A stretch of 64,000 nucleotides of DNA from Parafrankia irregularis (lineage in GTDB: Bacteria > Actinomycetota > Actinomycetes > Frankiales > Frankiaceae): positions 372,001 to 436,000 of the forward strand of contig NZ_FAOZ01000003.1 in NCBI RefSeq assembly GCF_001536285.1. Reading direction: 5' to 3'. The position numbers and the translations under genes are program-made. Positions 1 through 8,444 of the stretch are shown one piece after another; positions within the stretch are counted from its first letter, which is position 1; every line of letters starts with the position of its first letter. The notes below the pieces were generated by a model. It had not been told where the DNA came from. It saw only the letters and a program-made list of their open reading frames with translations, and made no database searches.

Positions 1-772
1 GCTCACGTCGCTCGGCGAAGGCCGCTGGGCCTTCCAGCTGGTCGGGATGGCCCCACATGCCCATCAGCTCGGCCGCGCCGGTGACGCAGGCGTCCGACAG
101 GCCGGACTCCAGCGCGCCCCACAGCGCCCGTTTCGTCGCCGCCATCGCGGCCGGCGAGTTGCGGGCGATGGTCTCGGCGAGCTCCTGCGCCCGCTCCCGC
201 AGCCGCTCGGGCGGATCGACGATCTCGCTGATCATGCCGAGCTGGTAGGCGCGGGCGGCACCGATCCGCTCGTGCCGGCCGGCCAGCGCCATCCGGGCGA
301 TGGTCTCCGCGGCCATCCGCCGGCTCAGCGCGATCCCCTCGAACGCCGTCGCCTGCCCGACCGACACATGCGGGTCGGTGAACTCGGCGTCCGAGGCGGC
401 GATCACGATGTCGGCGTCGGCGACGAAGTGCAGGCCGCCGCCGGCGCACAGCCCGTTCACCGCGGCGATGACGGGCTTCGCGACCTTCGTGTGCCACGCG
501 GTGATCTTCAGCTCGGCTCGGCGGGTCTGCCGCGAGTGCTCCCGCAGCGCCGCCGGGTCACGGCTCAGCTGGACCACGTCCAGCCCGGTCTGGAAGCGCT
601 CACCGGCCCCGGTGTTGACGATGACTCGGACCGCGGGATCCGCGTCCAGCTCGGCCCAGGCCGCCGGCAGCGCCGAGAGCATGGCGGCGTCCATGGCGTT
701 GCCGACCTCGGGCCGGTCGAACACGAGCCAGCCCACCGGCCCGTGCCGTTCCACCAGCAGCCCCGATGACAC
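1..772 (-). CDS. Enoyl-CoA hydratase/isomerase family protein (partial, 3' end outside window)
   Basis: Crotonase-fold protein, expected to hydrate or isomerise an enoyl-CoA in the cytoplasm. About 257 codons are present and the frame runs off the window edge without a stop. The N-terminus has the crotonase start GWLVFDRPEVGNAMD (residues 14-28). The oxyanion-hole segments are GERFQTGLD (57-65) and GLCAGGGL (107-114). The usual catalytic Glu pair is not obvious: the segment reads FTDPHVSVGQ, so activity may differ from a true hydratase. I chose a GTG start because GGAG lies 7 nt upstream; it begins 3 nt after the stop of the acyl-CoA dehydrogenase gene, so the two are very likely co-transcribed. 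Confidence 0.85.
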   Translation of the reverse strand, partial: MSSGLLVERHGPVGWLVFDRPEVGNAMDAAMLSALPAAWAELDADPAVRVIVNTGAGERFQTGLDVVQLSRDPAALREHSRQTRRAELKITAWHTKVAKPVIAAVNGLCAGGGLHFVADADIVIAASDAEFTDPHVSVGQATAFEGIALSRRMAAETIARMALAGRHERIGAARAYQLGMISEIVDPPERLRERAQELAETIARNSPAAMAATKRALWGALESGLSDACVTGAAELMGMWGHPDQLEGPAAFAERRE

Positions 773-775
773 CCG

Positions 776-2158
776 TCAGCTCCGGGGGACGTCGCGCCAG
801 GGCTTGCCCTGGTACGGGTCGGGCTCGCGGGGCAGGCCGAGCACACGCTCGGCGAGGATGTTCTTGTTCACCTCGGTGGTGCCTCCCTCGATGGTGTTCG
901 CGCGGCTGCGGAGCATGCCCCGCACCTCGTGGATGAGCGACTCCGCGTACTGGGCCGCGACCGCGTCGGCATCGGTGCCAGCACCAGCTCCGGCGCCGCC
1001 GTCGGCACTGGCGGCGGGCCCCGCCTGGACGGCCGGGCTCTCCCAGGCCGCGCCGGACGCCCCGAGGATCTCGACGGCGAGCGCCTGCATGCGCTGGTTG
1101 AGCGTGCCCTGCTGCACCTTGCCGATCGAGCTCTCCGGCCCCGGCGCCAGGCCGGCCCGCAGCCGCTGGCGCACCCGCTCGTTCGTCCAGCCCCGGATCC
1201 GTTCCTCGGTGTAGAGCTTCACGATCTCCTGGCGCATCACCGGGTCGTCCCAGCCACCCGGCAGGCCCTGCGCGCTGACCTTGCGCGCCAGCCGGATCAG
1301 GCTGGCGATACCCGAGCCGCCGATGCGGTCCACGCCGCCCGACCCCGCGCCCGACACCATCTGCCGCTCACCGGACAGCGTCGCGCCCGCCACCCGCCAG
1401 CCGTCGCCGACCCGGCCGATCCGCTGGCTGTCGGGGACGACGGCCTCGTCCAGGAAGACCTCGCAGAAGTCGACCTCGCCGGTGATGTGCCGCAGCGGGC
1501 GGACGTCCACCCCCGGCTGGTGCATGTCCAGCAGGAAGTAGGTGATCCCGGCCCGCTTGGGGACGTCCGGATCGGTGCGGGCCAGCAGCACGCCGTAGTC
1601 GGCACGGAAGCCCCAGGTCGTCCACACCTTCTGGCCGGTGATGATCCACGAGTCACCCTCGCGGACCGCCCTGGTCGCGAGCGACGCGAGATCGGAGCCG
1701 GCGCCGGGCTCGGAGAACAGCTGGCACCAGAACTCCTCGTTGCGCACGATCGGGGGCAGGAAACGCAGCCGCTGCTCCTCGGTGCCGTGCGCGAACAGGG
1801 CCGGTGCCGCGTTCGACAGGCCGAGCGGGTTGAGCCGGCCCAGGTTGAACGGACGCAGCTCCGCGTCGACGACGCGGGCGAGGTCGGGCGCCAGGCCCAG
1901 CCCGCCGTAGGCCGGCTCCCAGGTCGGCGCGACCAGCCCGGACCGGCCGAACACCGGGTACCACCGCTCGTACTCGTCCCGCGAGCGCACCAGCCGGATC
2001 GCCGCGGCGCCGCCGCGGCGCCCGGCCTCCTGCCAGGCGGCCGGGACATGCTCGGCCACCCACGCCTGGACGGCGGCGCGGACCTGCTCCGCGTCCGGCG
2101 ACGGCGGGAGCTCCAGCCGCCCGTCCGCGCCCGTGGACGTCCGCGGGCCCTCCACCAT
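776..2158 (-). CDS. Acyl-CoA dehydrogenase
   Basis: FAD-dependent acyl-CoA dehydrogenase of about 460 aa, oxidising an acyl-CoA to the enoyl-CoA. The middle domain carries CQLFSEPGAGSDLASL and the following ITGQKVWTTW, both hallmark FAD/substrate segments. The C-terminal helical domain ends near LAERVLGLPREP, a tail typical of the actinobacterial FadE groups used on bulky or branched acyl-CoAs. An Ala/Gly-rich low-complexity stretch (GGAGAGAGTDADA) is inserted in the C-terminal domain. An ATG 18 nt further upstream is possible, but AAGGAG sits 6 nt before the chosen ATG. It lies between two crotonase genes in one minus-strand unit. The substrate cannot be deduced. Confidence 0.9.
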   Translation of the reverse strand: MVEGPRTSTGADGRLELPPSPDAEQVRAAVQAWVAEHVPAAWQEAGRRGGAAAIRLVRSRDEYERWYPVFGRSGLVAPTWEPAYGGLGLAPDLARVVDAELRPFNLGRLNPLGLSNAAPALFAHGTEEQRLRFLPPIVRNEEFWCQLFSEPGAGSDLASLATRAVREGDSWIITGQKVWTTWGFRADYGVLLARTDPDVPKRAGITYFLLDMHQPGVDVRPLRHITGEVDFCEVFLDEAVVPDSQRIGRVGDGWRVAGATLSGERQMVSGAGSGGVDRIGGSGIASLIRLARKVSAQGLPGGWDDPVMRQEIVKLYTEERIRGWTNERVRQRLRAGLAPGPESSIGKVQQGTLNQRMQALAVEILGASGAAWESPAVQAGPAASADGGAGAGAGTDADAVAAQYAESLIHEVRGMLRSRANTIEGGTTEVNKNILAERVLGLPREPDPYQGKPWRDVPRS

Positions 2159-2191
2159 CTCGTGCTCCTTCACCATCGGTAAATGCTCGGG

Positions 2192-2261
2192 TGCTCAGGT
2201 GTTCAGGTGCCCGGCTGCTCAGGTGCCTGCTGCTCAGGTGCCTGGGTCCGGTCCGGTCCGG
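2192..2261. repeat. Short degenerate tandem repeat between two operon genes
   Basis: The 106-bp gap between the acyl-CoA dehydrogenase start and the upstream crotonase stop is filled with copies of GCTCAGGTG(CCT) at about 2193, 2217 and 2232, plus a TTCAGGTGC variant, followed by three GGTCC units (about 2246-2260). It looks like replication-slippage sequence. No hairpin with a T tract is evident. Confidence 0.55.
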
Positions 2262-2264
2262 TGC

Positions 2265-3110
2265 CTAGCGGCCGCTGAAGCGTGGGCGCCGCTTCTCCCG
2301 GAAGGCGCCGAGCCCCTCCCGGAAGTCCTCGCTGCGTGACGACAGCTCCAGCGCGAACGCCTCGTTGCGCAGCTGGTCGTCCAGCTCGGCGGTGGCACCG
2401 GCGGCCAGCAGCCACTTGGTGAGCCCGACCGCGACCGTCGCGGCTCCCGCGAGCTCCGCCACGATCTCCTCGACGGCGCCGTCCAGGTCGGTGGCCGGGA
2501 CGGCCCGGTCGACCAGGCCCCACTGCGCCGCGTCCGCGCCGGTGACCTTCTCGCCGAGCAGCAGCATCCGCCGGGCCCGGACCTCCCCGACGCGGCGCTG
2601 CAGCAGCCAGCTCAGGCCGCTGTCGGGGGTGAAGCCACGATCCGCGAACGGCGCCCAGAAGGTGGCGTCGGCCGTGGTCACGGTGATATCCGCGGCGAGG
2701 GCGAGAGCCAGGCCGATCCCGGCGGCCCAGCCCCGCACCGCGCATACGACCGGCGTCTGCACCGTCTGGACCAGCGGGATGAGCCGGTGGGCGGTGGTCG
2801 GCAGCCGCCGCTGGATGCTGCCCGCCCGCGGCCGGACCGCAGCACCACCGTTGCCGTTGGCGCTGCCGCTGCCGTTGGCGCTGGGCTTCGCGTTGCGGGC
2901 GATGATGTCCGCGCCGCCGCAGAAGTGATCCCCGGCGCCGGACAGCACGATCACCCGCACGGACTCGTCCTGGCCGGCCGCCTCGATCTCGTCGATGAGC
3001 TGGCGCATCATGGCGTCGTCGATCGCGTTGCGCTTGTCCGGCCGGTTCAGCCGCAGGCGCAGCACCCCGCCCTCGGCGCTGACCACGAGCCCGCCGGCGG
3101 TGTCACTCAT
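2265..3110 (-). CDS. Enoyl-CoA hydratase/isomerase family protein
   Basis: Crotonase-fold enzyme of 281 aa. It has VLRLRLNRPDKRNAIDDAMM at the start, GDHFCGGADI as the first oxyanion-hole segment and GWAAGIGLALALAADI as the second. The following segment DRGFTPDSGLSW puts an Asp where isomerase-type crotonases such as PaaG use one, so delta3-delta2 isomerase activity is as likely as hydration. A Gly/Asn/Ser-rich linker of about 20 residues lies between the two motifs. The ATG overlaps the stop of the upstream double-hotdog gene by 4 bp (ATGA), indicating translational coupling. Confidence 0.9.
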   Translation of the reverse strand: MSDTAGGLVVSAEGGVLRLRLNRPDKRNAIDDAMMRQLIDEIEAAGQDESVRVIVLSGAGDHFCGGADIIARNAKPSANGSGSANGNGGAAVRPRAGSIQRRLPTTAHRLIPLVQTVQTPVVCAVRGWAAGIGLALALAADITVTTADATFWAPFADRGFTPDSGLSWLLQRRVGEVRARRMLLLGEKVTGADAAQWGLVDRAVPATDLDGAVEEIVAELAGAATVAVGLTKWLLAAGATAELDDQLRNEAFALELSSRSEDFREGLGAFREKRRPRFSGR

Positions 3111-4468
3111 TCGGCGAACCGGTCGATGATGGCGTCGAGCGTCTCGGTGAGCGTGGTGGCGCCGCCGGGTGGGTCGGGCAGGACGACCGGCCCGCGCTCA
3201 CGGCTGGGCAGCAGGATGGTCGCCGACCCCGGGGTCGTCACGGCGCCGCGCTGGTTGGTCGCGGTCAGCTCGACGTCGACGGCGGGGCGGTCGCCCTCGG
3301 CGAGATAGCGCCGGGTCACCGTCCCGCGCAGCCACTGGGTGTCGCCGACGTAGTTGAACGCCCGGAACTCGCAGCGCAGCTTCCACAGCCAGGCGTCGTC
3401 GCCCATCCAGTCCGTGCACAGGTGGATGAGCCAGGTCTCGCGCATCCGGCCGTAGTCGAAGGTGGTCGGGTTGCCGGAGCGCCGGGCGTACTCGGGATCC
3501 CAGTGGACGCGCTGCAGCACGTCGGGGATGTTCAGCTCGTCGCGGTGGTAGAAGCCCGGGATGCGCCTGCGGTTCTCCACCGCGAGCCGCAGCGGGACCA
3601 CCCCGTAGAGGCCCATGCCCATGCCGACGTGCCAGCAGACGATGTCGGTGACGGTGAGCGGGCCCTTCACCATGGGGCCGAGCTCGTCCCCGACGGCGAC
3701 GTCCTCCCAGTAGCGCGGCAGCGCCCCGCGGCGGGTCTCGGCGGCGGCGGCCTGCTCGATCTCGGCGATCTGCTCGTCGGTGTAGGGCGCCGGCTCGATC
3801 GCGGTGTACTTGCCACGCGCGCGGGCCTTCGAGCGCTCGGTACGGATCATCATCTTGTACTGCCCCGACAGCGGCCCGCCCGCGGCGTCGGCGAAGACCT
3901 GGCCGGTCCACTCGTGGATGGCCCGCCCGGCGAACTCGCTGACCTTGTCGTGCACGCCGACCAGGGCGTTGCGCCGACGCACCCGGGTGCCGGGCCGCAA
4001 CGGAGCCCACCATTCGCGCACACTGGCGGAGTAGAAGGCGTGGACGCCGCGCAGCGGGTCGCCCTTCATCAGGTCGCGCCGGTCGGCGGGCACCTCGGCG
4101 ACCTCGTCCTCACCGATCAGCGTGTCCCCGCCGACCAGGGGCGGCGGGGCGATCAGGCCCTGCCAGCGGGTGCCGGCGGCGTAGTCCTCCTCGGCGTAGA
4201 GCGGGTTGTCGTCGCCGTACGCAGTGGCGACGTGCCGGAAGGCGTCCGCGCCGGGCAGCCGGTAGTGCGGCGGCCTCGGGTTCGGCTCGGGCACGCCGAT
4301 ACGCGCGCGCAGGCGAGCGACGCCCTCGTCGGTGATCACCCCGCGCGGGCGCCGCGGCGCCGGCTCCGGCGGGGCGGCGCCGGTTGCGGCGGCGGCCTCG
4401 GCGTCGGCCCGGGGCTCAGCCTGGGGATCGGCCTGGGGCTCGGATTCGGAGCTGGTACTGGTCGCCAT
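3107..4468 (-). CDS. Double-hotdog MaoC/FAS1-like dehydratase
   Basis: Protein of 453 aa with two hotdog-like halves. An N-terminal FAS1-like dehydratase half (about 45-200) contains YRLPGADAFRHVATAYGDD, LIAPPPLVGG and RRRNALVGVHDK. A C-terminal MaoC-like half starts around ALPRYWEDVAVGDELGPMVKG and has VTDIVCWHVGMG. This architecture is found in actinobacterial enoyl-CoA hydratases acting on bulky CoA esters; the exact reaction is unknown. The first about 35 residues are acidic and Ala-rich and probably disordered. The ATG at MATSTSSESE was chosen because coding character begins there. It is the promoter-proximal gene of the unit running down to position 1, with a candidate operator 137 bp upstream. 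Confidence 0.85.
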   Translation of the reverse strand: MATSTSSESEPQADPQAEPRADAEAAAATGAAPPEPAPRRPRGVITDEGVARLRARIGVPEPNPRPPHYRLPGADAFRHVATAYGDDNPLYAEEDYAAGTRWQGLIAPPPLVGGDTLIGEDEVAEVPADRRDLMKGDPLRGVHAFYSASVREWWAPLRPGTRVRRRNALVGVHDKVSEFAGRAIHEWTGQVFADAAGGPLSGQYKMMIRTERSKARARGKYTAIEPAPYTDEQIAEIEQAAAAETRRGALPRYWEDVAVGDELGPMVKGPLTVTDIVCWHVGMGMGLYGVVPLRLAVENRRRIPGFYHRDELNIPDVLQRVHWDPEYARRSGNPTTFDYGRMRETWLIHLCTDWMGDDAWLWKLRCEFRAFNYVGDTQWLRGTVTRRYLAEGDRPAVDVELTATNQRGAVTTPGSATILLPSRERGPVVLPDPPGGATTLTETLDAIIDRFAE

Positions 4469-4604
4469 CTGCCAAGACCTCGCACTCACCTGGGCTGCCT
4501 CCGTTCGTCGGATCACCGGCTCACCCCGCAGGCACCTGCCGGCCACGGGGACCGGCACAGCGGGAACGGGCCGAGCGCCGCCCGGCAGCCATCCAAGGAT
4601 GATG

Positions 4605-4619
4605 GATATTGTATATATC
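4605..4619. promoter_or_regulatory. AT-rich inverted repeat, candidate operator/promoter
   Basis: GATATTGTATATATC has 5-bp inverted arms (GATAT/ATATC) in an otherwise very GC-rich neighbourhood. It lies upstream of the double-hotdog gene and just downstream of a tetR gene. A closely similar sequence lies at 10694-10711. It could be a TetR-type operator, a -10 region, or both. Confidence 0.5.
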
Positions 4620-4722
4620 AAGGCTTCGCGTTGCGCGACCATCCGGAACACGGCACGCGAAGGTCGACGGCGGTTCACCGCGGGTCCGCCGGGCCGCCAC
4701 CCACCGGGGCCGCCCCACCCGG

Positions 4723-5412
4723 TCAGCCCTCGGCAGCCGCCATGGACTCGATGACCGGCACCACGGCCCGCCGCAGGTAGTCGCGCAGCACCGGCTCCGA
4801 CCCGGTCCGGCCGCTGTCGAACATGAGCAGGGACAGCAGCCAGCGCACGATCGTCTCCACGATCTCGTCCAGATGCTGCTCGAGCCGGGGGTCGTAGTCC
4901 ACCACCGGCGCGATGATCGGCCTGGCGATCGCCAGCGCCTCCACGGACAGCGCGTCGGTCGCGTCCCACGCCGGGCCGATCCCCATGATCGGCCGCAGCG
5001 CCGGCTCCGCGCGGAACTCCCGGCGGACGGCGACCAGCGCCTCGACCGCGAACTCGCCCGCCGTCGTGGCACGACTGCGTGCGGTGACGGCGACCCGCTC
5101 GGCGATCTGCGCGCCGACCCGGCCCAGTGCCGCCGAGACCAACGCCTCGCGGGTGTCGAAGTAGGCGTAGACAGTCGGGCGGGACACCCCCGCGATCGTC
5201 GCGACCGCGCTGATCGACGTCCGCTCGACGCCACGGCGGCGGATACACGCCACCGTGGCGTCGAGAATCTTCTCCCGGGCCGGGACGGACCGGTCCGCCG
5301 GCGACGCGGAGTGGTCGACGGGACCGGGCGCACGGCCGGACCAGGGCGCGCGCCGTGTGCCGGCGGCGGCCTGGGTCTCGGTCTTGGACTCGGTCTCGTG
5401 CGCGGGTTCCAC
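4723..5412 (-). CDS. TetR/AcrR family transcriptional regulator
   Basis: One-component repressor of about 229 aa. After a charged N-terminal extension of about 45 residues comes the TetR helix-turn-helix: REKILDATVACIRRRGVERT, then SISAVATIAGVSRPTVYAYF, with the family YxYF motif and DTREALV. The C-terminal ligand domain is not similar to a subtype I can name. I chose GTG at 5412 because GGAGGAG sits 4 nt upstream; a GTG at 5499 would add a basic Arg-rich stretch without a good ribosome site. It lies between the binding-protein gene and the acyl-CoA operon, with an AT-rich palindrome just downstream in the operon promoter, so it is a natural candidate for local regulator. Confidence 0.85.
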   Translation of the reverse strand: MEPAHETESKTETQAAAGTRRAPWSGRAPGPVDHSASPADRSVPAREKILDATVACIRRRGVERTSISAVATIAGVSRPTVYAYFDTREALVSAALGRVGAQIAERVAVTARSRATTAGEFAVEALVAVRREFRAEPALRPIMGIGPAWDATDALSVEALAIARPIIAPVVDYDPRLEQHLDEIVETIVRWLLSLLMFDSGRTGSEPVLRDYLRRAVVPVIESMAAAEG

Positions 5413-5512
5413 CCGTCTCCTCCCAGGCTCCGGCGAGCCTATCGCGCGGCGCCGCCTCAGCCTGCGCTGCTTGGCCGGCGTCACTCGGCCGGCCGCCACT
5501 GCTCGACCGGGG

Positions 5513-6898
5513 TTACTCGGCCGCCGCCGCGTCAGCCGGGTCGGCGGGCTTCGGCTCGGCGGTCAGCAACGGCGAGTGGGTGTTCGACGGCCACTGCGGC
5601 CGGTAGTAGCCGCGGAAGTGCAGCTCGCCACCGCGCAGCTCACGGATCGTCAGAAAGTCGCCCTTGTAGCCGCGGTGGTCGTACGGCGCGAACGTGATGT
5701 AGGCGCCCGGGCCACCGTTCGTGCACGGCATCCACTTGATCTTCTCGAGGCCGAGCCGGACCTCGCTCGGGATGGGGATCATCGCGTTCGCGATGCCGTG
5801 GATGCCGGCGCGGGCCGTGTCGTAGCCCAGCGCGACGACGACGTTGCGGGTCACCCGCCCGAACCTCGCCTCGAACCGCCGGACCATCGCCTCGTAGTTC
5901 GGGTTCGCGCCGTCCTCACCGAGCTGGTCGACGCCGTGCCAGCCCTCCAGGCCCTCCGCCCAGGCGTTGGAGTTGGAGTAGAACATGAACGCGGTGCCCA
6001 TGAAGCGGGGCGGATCCCAGTCGAGGGCTTTGAACGCGGCCGCGAAGTGGAACGTCGAGTAGCCGTAGCCCATGTAGACGATGGCCTCGGCGCCCTGCTC
6101 GCGCATCGTCGCGAGCTTCTCCTGGAAGCCACGCGGGTTCGGCCCGAGGCTGACCTCCTTGACGATCTCCACGCCGACGTTCTGCGCGGCGAGCCGGAAG
6201 TAGTCCGAGTAGTGGTCCCCGGAGGAGCCCTTCTCCCAGAAGAACCCGACCTTGGTGTAGCCCTGCTGCGCGCACCAGTTGGCGCCCATCACCGACTCGG
6301 TCGGGATGTCCCCGTTGGCGACCGTGAAGCAGTAGTCCCCCGCGAACTTCACGCTGCCGGTCCAGCCGATGCAGGCCACGCCGGTGGCGTTGACGACGTC
6401 CTGCAGGTTCAGCGAGTTGTCGGAGATCATCGGGCCGAGCACCACGACGCAGCCGAGCTCGACCAGCTTCAGGTAGCCCTGCCGGACCTTGCGGTAGTTC
6501 TCCCGCGGCAGGCCGCGCGCGTCGACCGTGATGATCTCGACCGGCCGGTCGTAGACCCCCTCGTTCAGCGCGTCCTCGATCGCCAGGATGGTCGAGTCGA
6601 TCCAGTCCGACAGCAACTGGCCGAGGTCCATGTCGACCAGGATGCCGATCTTGACGGGTTCGAACGGGTCCCCCTGGCCGACCACCCCACGGGTCGGCGG
6701 GTACACGACGATCGACTCGACCGCCTTCTCCCCGACCTGGCCGCCGCCCTCGTACCAGCGGCCCTGCGGGTCGTTGTAGGTGACCGCGTCCGTCCCGCGC
6801 TCCACCGTCGACACCGCGCGGTCGGGCCGGGCGATCCCATGGTCGATCGGCGCCGGGAACATCCGGTGCGCGTACTGCACGGGCTTTTCCTCGCTCAT
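5513..6898 (-). CDS. Periplasmic-binding-protein-like (Peripla_BP_6) protein without signal peptide
   Basis: 461-aa protein with the type 1 periplasmic-binding fold used by branched-chain amino-acid/amide ABC receptors. Visible pieces are VKIGILVDMDLGQLLSDWI, then AIEDALNEGVYDRPVEIITV, VVLGPMISDNS, GATEAIVYMGYGYSTF-like segments and a late LGYDTARAGIHGIANA. The N-terminus (MSEEKPVQYAHRMFPAPIDHG) is hydrophilic, with no signal peptide or lipobox, so the protein is predicted to be cytoplasmic. No permease or ATPase genes lie nearby. In this setting it may sense or bind a pathway intermediate, by analogy to cytoplasmic receptor proteins such as AmiC; that role is inference. Confidence 0.8.
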   Translation of the reverse strand: MSEEKPVQYAHRMFPAPIDHGIARPDRAVSTVERGTDAVTYNDPQGRWYEGGGQVGEKAVESIVVYPPTRGVVGQGDPFEPVKIGILVDMDLGQLLSDWIDSTILAIEDALNEGVYDRPVEIITVDARGLPRENYRKVRQGYLKLVELGCVVVLGPMISDNSLNLQDVVNATGVACIGWTGSVKFAGDYCFTVANGDIPTESVMGANWCAQQGYTKVGFFWEKGSSGDHYSDYFRLAAQNVGVEIVKEVSLGPNPRGFQEKLATMREQGAEAIVYMGYGYSTFHFAAAFKALDWDPPRFMGTAFMFYSNSNAWAEGLEGWHGVDQLGEDGANPNYEAMVRRFEARFGRVTRNVVVALGYDTARAGIHGIANAMIPIPSEVRLGLEKIKWMPCTNGGPGAYITFAPYDHRGYKGDFLTIRELRGGELHFRGYYRPQWPSNTHSPLLTAEPKPADPADAAAAE

Positions 6899-6992
6899 CA
6901 GCGCGACTCCCTATTTCCAAGGCCCGCCGGGACGGACCAGATCTTCATATCCGAAAGGGCTCGGAGCAGCTCAGGATCGACACAGCAGCAGG

Positions 6993-7481
6993 TCAGGACC
7001 GGTGGAGCAAGGTCATCACCTCGGTCACGACGAGCGCGCCGGCCTCGTCGCGGAACTCCGAGCGGACCCGGACGAACGTCCGGCGCCGGTCGTCGCGACC
7101 GGTCTTCACCTGGACGTCCTCGACCACGCCGGTGAGGGTCAGGACCGCGCCGACGAGCACCGGCGCGTGGTAGGTGAACTCCTGCTCCGCGTGCAGGATC
7201 AGCCCACCGCCCGCGCGCAGCTCGCCGATCAGCTCGGTGAGATCCACCGCGCCCGGCGGCTGCTCCGGGCTCAGCTCCTCGTAGGCGGCGAGCAGGCGGG
7301 CGGCGAAGGTGAACGTGGGGGGCGCGGGAATGCCGGCGAAGCCGGCCTCGGCCGCCACGTCCGGGCGCTGGTAGACGGGCGAGGTGTCGGTGACCGCGGT
7401 GGCGAACGCGGCGACCTGCCCGCGTTCCACCACGACCGTCGCCGACCGCAGCGCGCGGCCGGTCACGTCAGTTGTACTCAT
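6993..7481 (-). CDS. MaoC-type N-terminal hotdog dehydratase
   Basis: 162-aa single hotdog protein of the MaoC_dehydrat_N/FAS1-like type. It shows VVVERGQVAAFATAVTDTSP, then AGFAGIPAPPTFTFAARLLA, LHAEQEFTYHAPVLVGAVLT and a final VRSEFRDEAGALVVTEVMTL. These single-domain proteins usually pair with a catalytic MaoC partner to form an (R)-type enoyl-CoA hydratase. Here the partner is probably the protein encoded at 7918-8346, separated by a DUF35 gene. The ATG at MSTTDV was chosen; the preceding codons lack family similarity. It follows the DUF35 gene by about 32 bp on the same strand. Confidence 0.85.
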   Translation of the reverse strand: MSTTDVTGRALRSATVVVERGQVAAFATAVTDTSPVYQRPDVAAEAGFAGIPAPPTFTFAARLLAAYEELSPEQPPGAVDLTELIGELRAGGGLILHAEQEFTYHAPVLVGAVLTLTGVVEDVQVKTGRDDRRRTFVRVRSEFRDEAGALVVTEVMTLLHRS

Positions 7482-7513
7482 GAGCAGAACTCCAGGGGAA
7501 GGCGAGGCGCGGT

Positions 7514-7921
7514 TCAGGCGGGCCGGAACACCGGCAGGGTCACCTCGCCGACGTCGGAGAAGTCGACCTTGAGCCGCATGCCGATGGTCAGGTCGGCCTC
7601 GGTGGCGCCGACGATGGTGGTCTCCAGCCGCGGTCCCTCGTCGAGGTCGACGATGGCGGCAAGGTAGGGAACCCGGTCCCGGAAGGGCGGCAGGTCGTTG
7701 GCGTGCACCTGCGACCAGGTGTAGAGCGTCCCGGTGCCCGCGGCCTGCTCCCAGCTGACGTCCTCGCTCCAGCAGGTCGGGCAGAACGGCCGCGGGTACA
7801 GGTGCGCCCGCCCGCAGCCGCCGCACCGGCGCACCAGCAGCTCGCCGCGGCGCGCCGCCTCCCACCACGGCGCGGTCTCCGCCTCGATCGTCGGCAGGTC
7901 GTATCGTGCTCCGCCGCTCAT
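7514..7921 (-). CDS. DUF35 OB-fold / zinc-ribbon acyl-CoA-associated protein
   Basis: 135-aa protein with a rubredoxin-like zinc ribbon (Cys33, Cys36, Cys47, Cys50) followed by an OB-fold: GTGTLYTWSQVHANDLPPF, PYLAAIVDLDEGPRLET and IGMRLKVDF. DUF35 proteins bind acyl-CoA chains and partner thiolase-like or hydratase enzymes; in mycobacterial ChsH2 a MaoC and a DUF35 domain are fused. Here DUF35 is a free-standing gene overlapping the upstream MaoC gene by 4 bp (ATGA) and followed by a second MaoC gene, consistent with a split complex. Fold assignment is firm; substrate unknown. Confidence 0.9.
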   Translation of the reverse strand: MSGGARYDLPTIEAETAPWWEAARRGELLVRRCGGCGRAHLYPRPFCPTCWSEDVSWEQAAGTGTLYTWSQVHANDLPPFRDRVPYLAAIVDLDEGPRLETTIVGATEADLTIGMRLKVDFSDVGEVTLPVFRPA

Positions 7922-8346
7922 GCCGACCGCCGCCGCGGTGCCGCGACCGCCGAGCCGGTGAGGACGACGGCGCCCTTCTCGGTGACCACCCGGCAGTCGA
8001 GCTCGACGAGGTGGGTGGCCTCGTCCTTGCCGCGCACCGTGATCTCGGTGGTCAGGGTGTCGTCCGGCCAGGCCTGCTCGGTGAAGCGGACCTTGTAGCC
8101 GCGCAGGTTGCCGATGCCGACGAAGTCGGTGAGCGCGGTGGCCAGGAAGCCCGCGGTGAACATCCCGTGGGCGAACACCGAGCGCATGCCGGCGGCCTGG
8201 GCCTTGACCTCGTCGTGGTGCATCGGGTTGAAGTCGTGCGACGCACCCGCGTACCGCACCAGGTCGGTGCGGCTGAGCCGATGGCTGCGCGCCGGCGCCT
8301 GCTCGCCCTCCCCGAGATCCTCGAAGAAGACTCCACCTTCGTCCAT
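7918..8346 (-). CDS. MaoC-like (R)-enoyl-CoA hydratase
   Basis: 142-aa single hotdog with the MaoC/R-hydratase catalytic dyad in the loop YAGASHDFNPMHHD (Asp38, His43), followed by SVFAHGMFTAGFLATALTDF and a beta-strand region ending VVTEKGAVVLTG. It would hydrate a 2-enoyl-CoA, probably as a heterodimer with the N-type hotdog encoded at 6993-7481. Its stop overlaps the DUF35 start. A short partial palindrome lies 70-80 bp upstream, and the acyl-CoA synthetase-like gene ends about 100 bp upstream, so this may begin its own transcript. Confidence 0.9.
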   Translation of the reverse strand: MDEGGVFFEDLGEGEQAPARSHRLSRTDLVRYAGASHDFNPMHHDEVKAQAAGMRSVFAHGMFTAGFLATALTDFVGIGNLRGYKVRFTEQAWPDDTLTTEITVRGKDEATHLVELDCRVVTEKGAVVLTGSAVAAPRRRSA

Positions 8347-8413
8347 GTGCTCTCCTGACGGCGCTCCACCGGCCCCGGCACGGATCAGGCCCGGTCCGAC
8401 GAGCGAAGGATTG

Positions 8414-8429
8414 GATAGTAAATACAGTC
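8414..8429. promoter_or_regulatory. Partial palindrome upstream of the MaoC gene
   Basis: GATAGTAAATACAGTC fits GAnnGTAnnTACnnTC (10 of 16 positions symmetric) and is AT-rich against its background. It sits in the 98-bp gap between the acyl-CoA synthetase-like stop and the MaoC start, about 70 bp before the MaoC ATG. Candidate promoter/operator only. Confidence 0.35.
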
Positions 8430-8444
8430 TGGCGGACCGGCCGG

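Noticed and set aside
47-2182. Very long plus-strand frames opposite the crotonase and acyl-CoA dehydrogenase genes
   Set aside because: Antisense shadows caused by high GC at codon position 3; the minus-strand products have clear family motifs.
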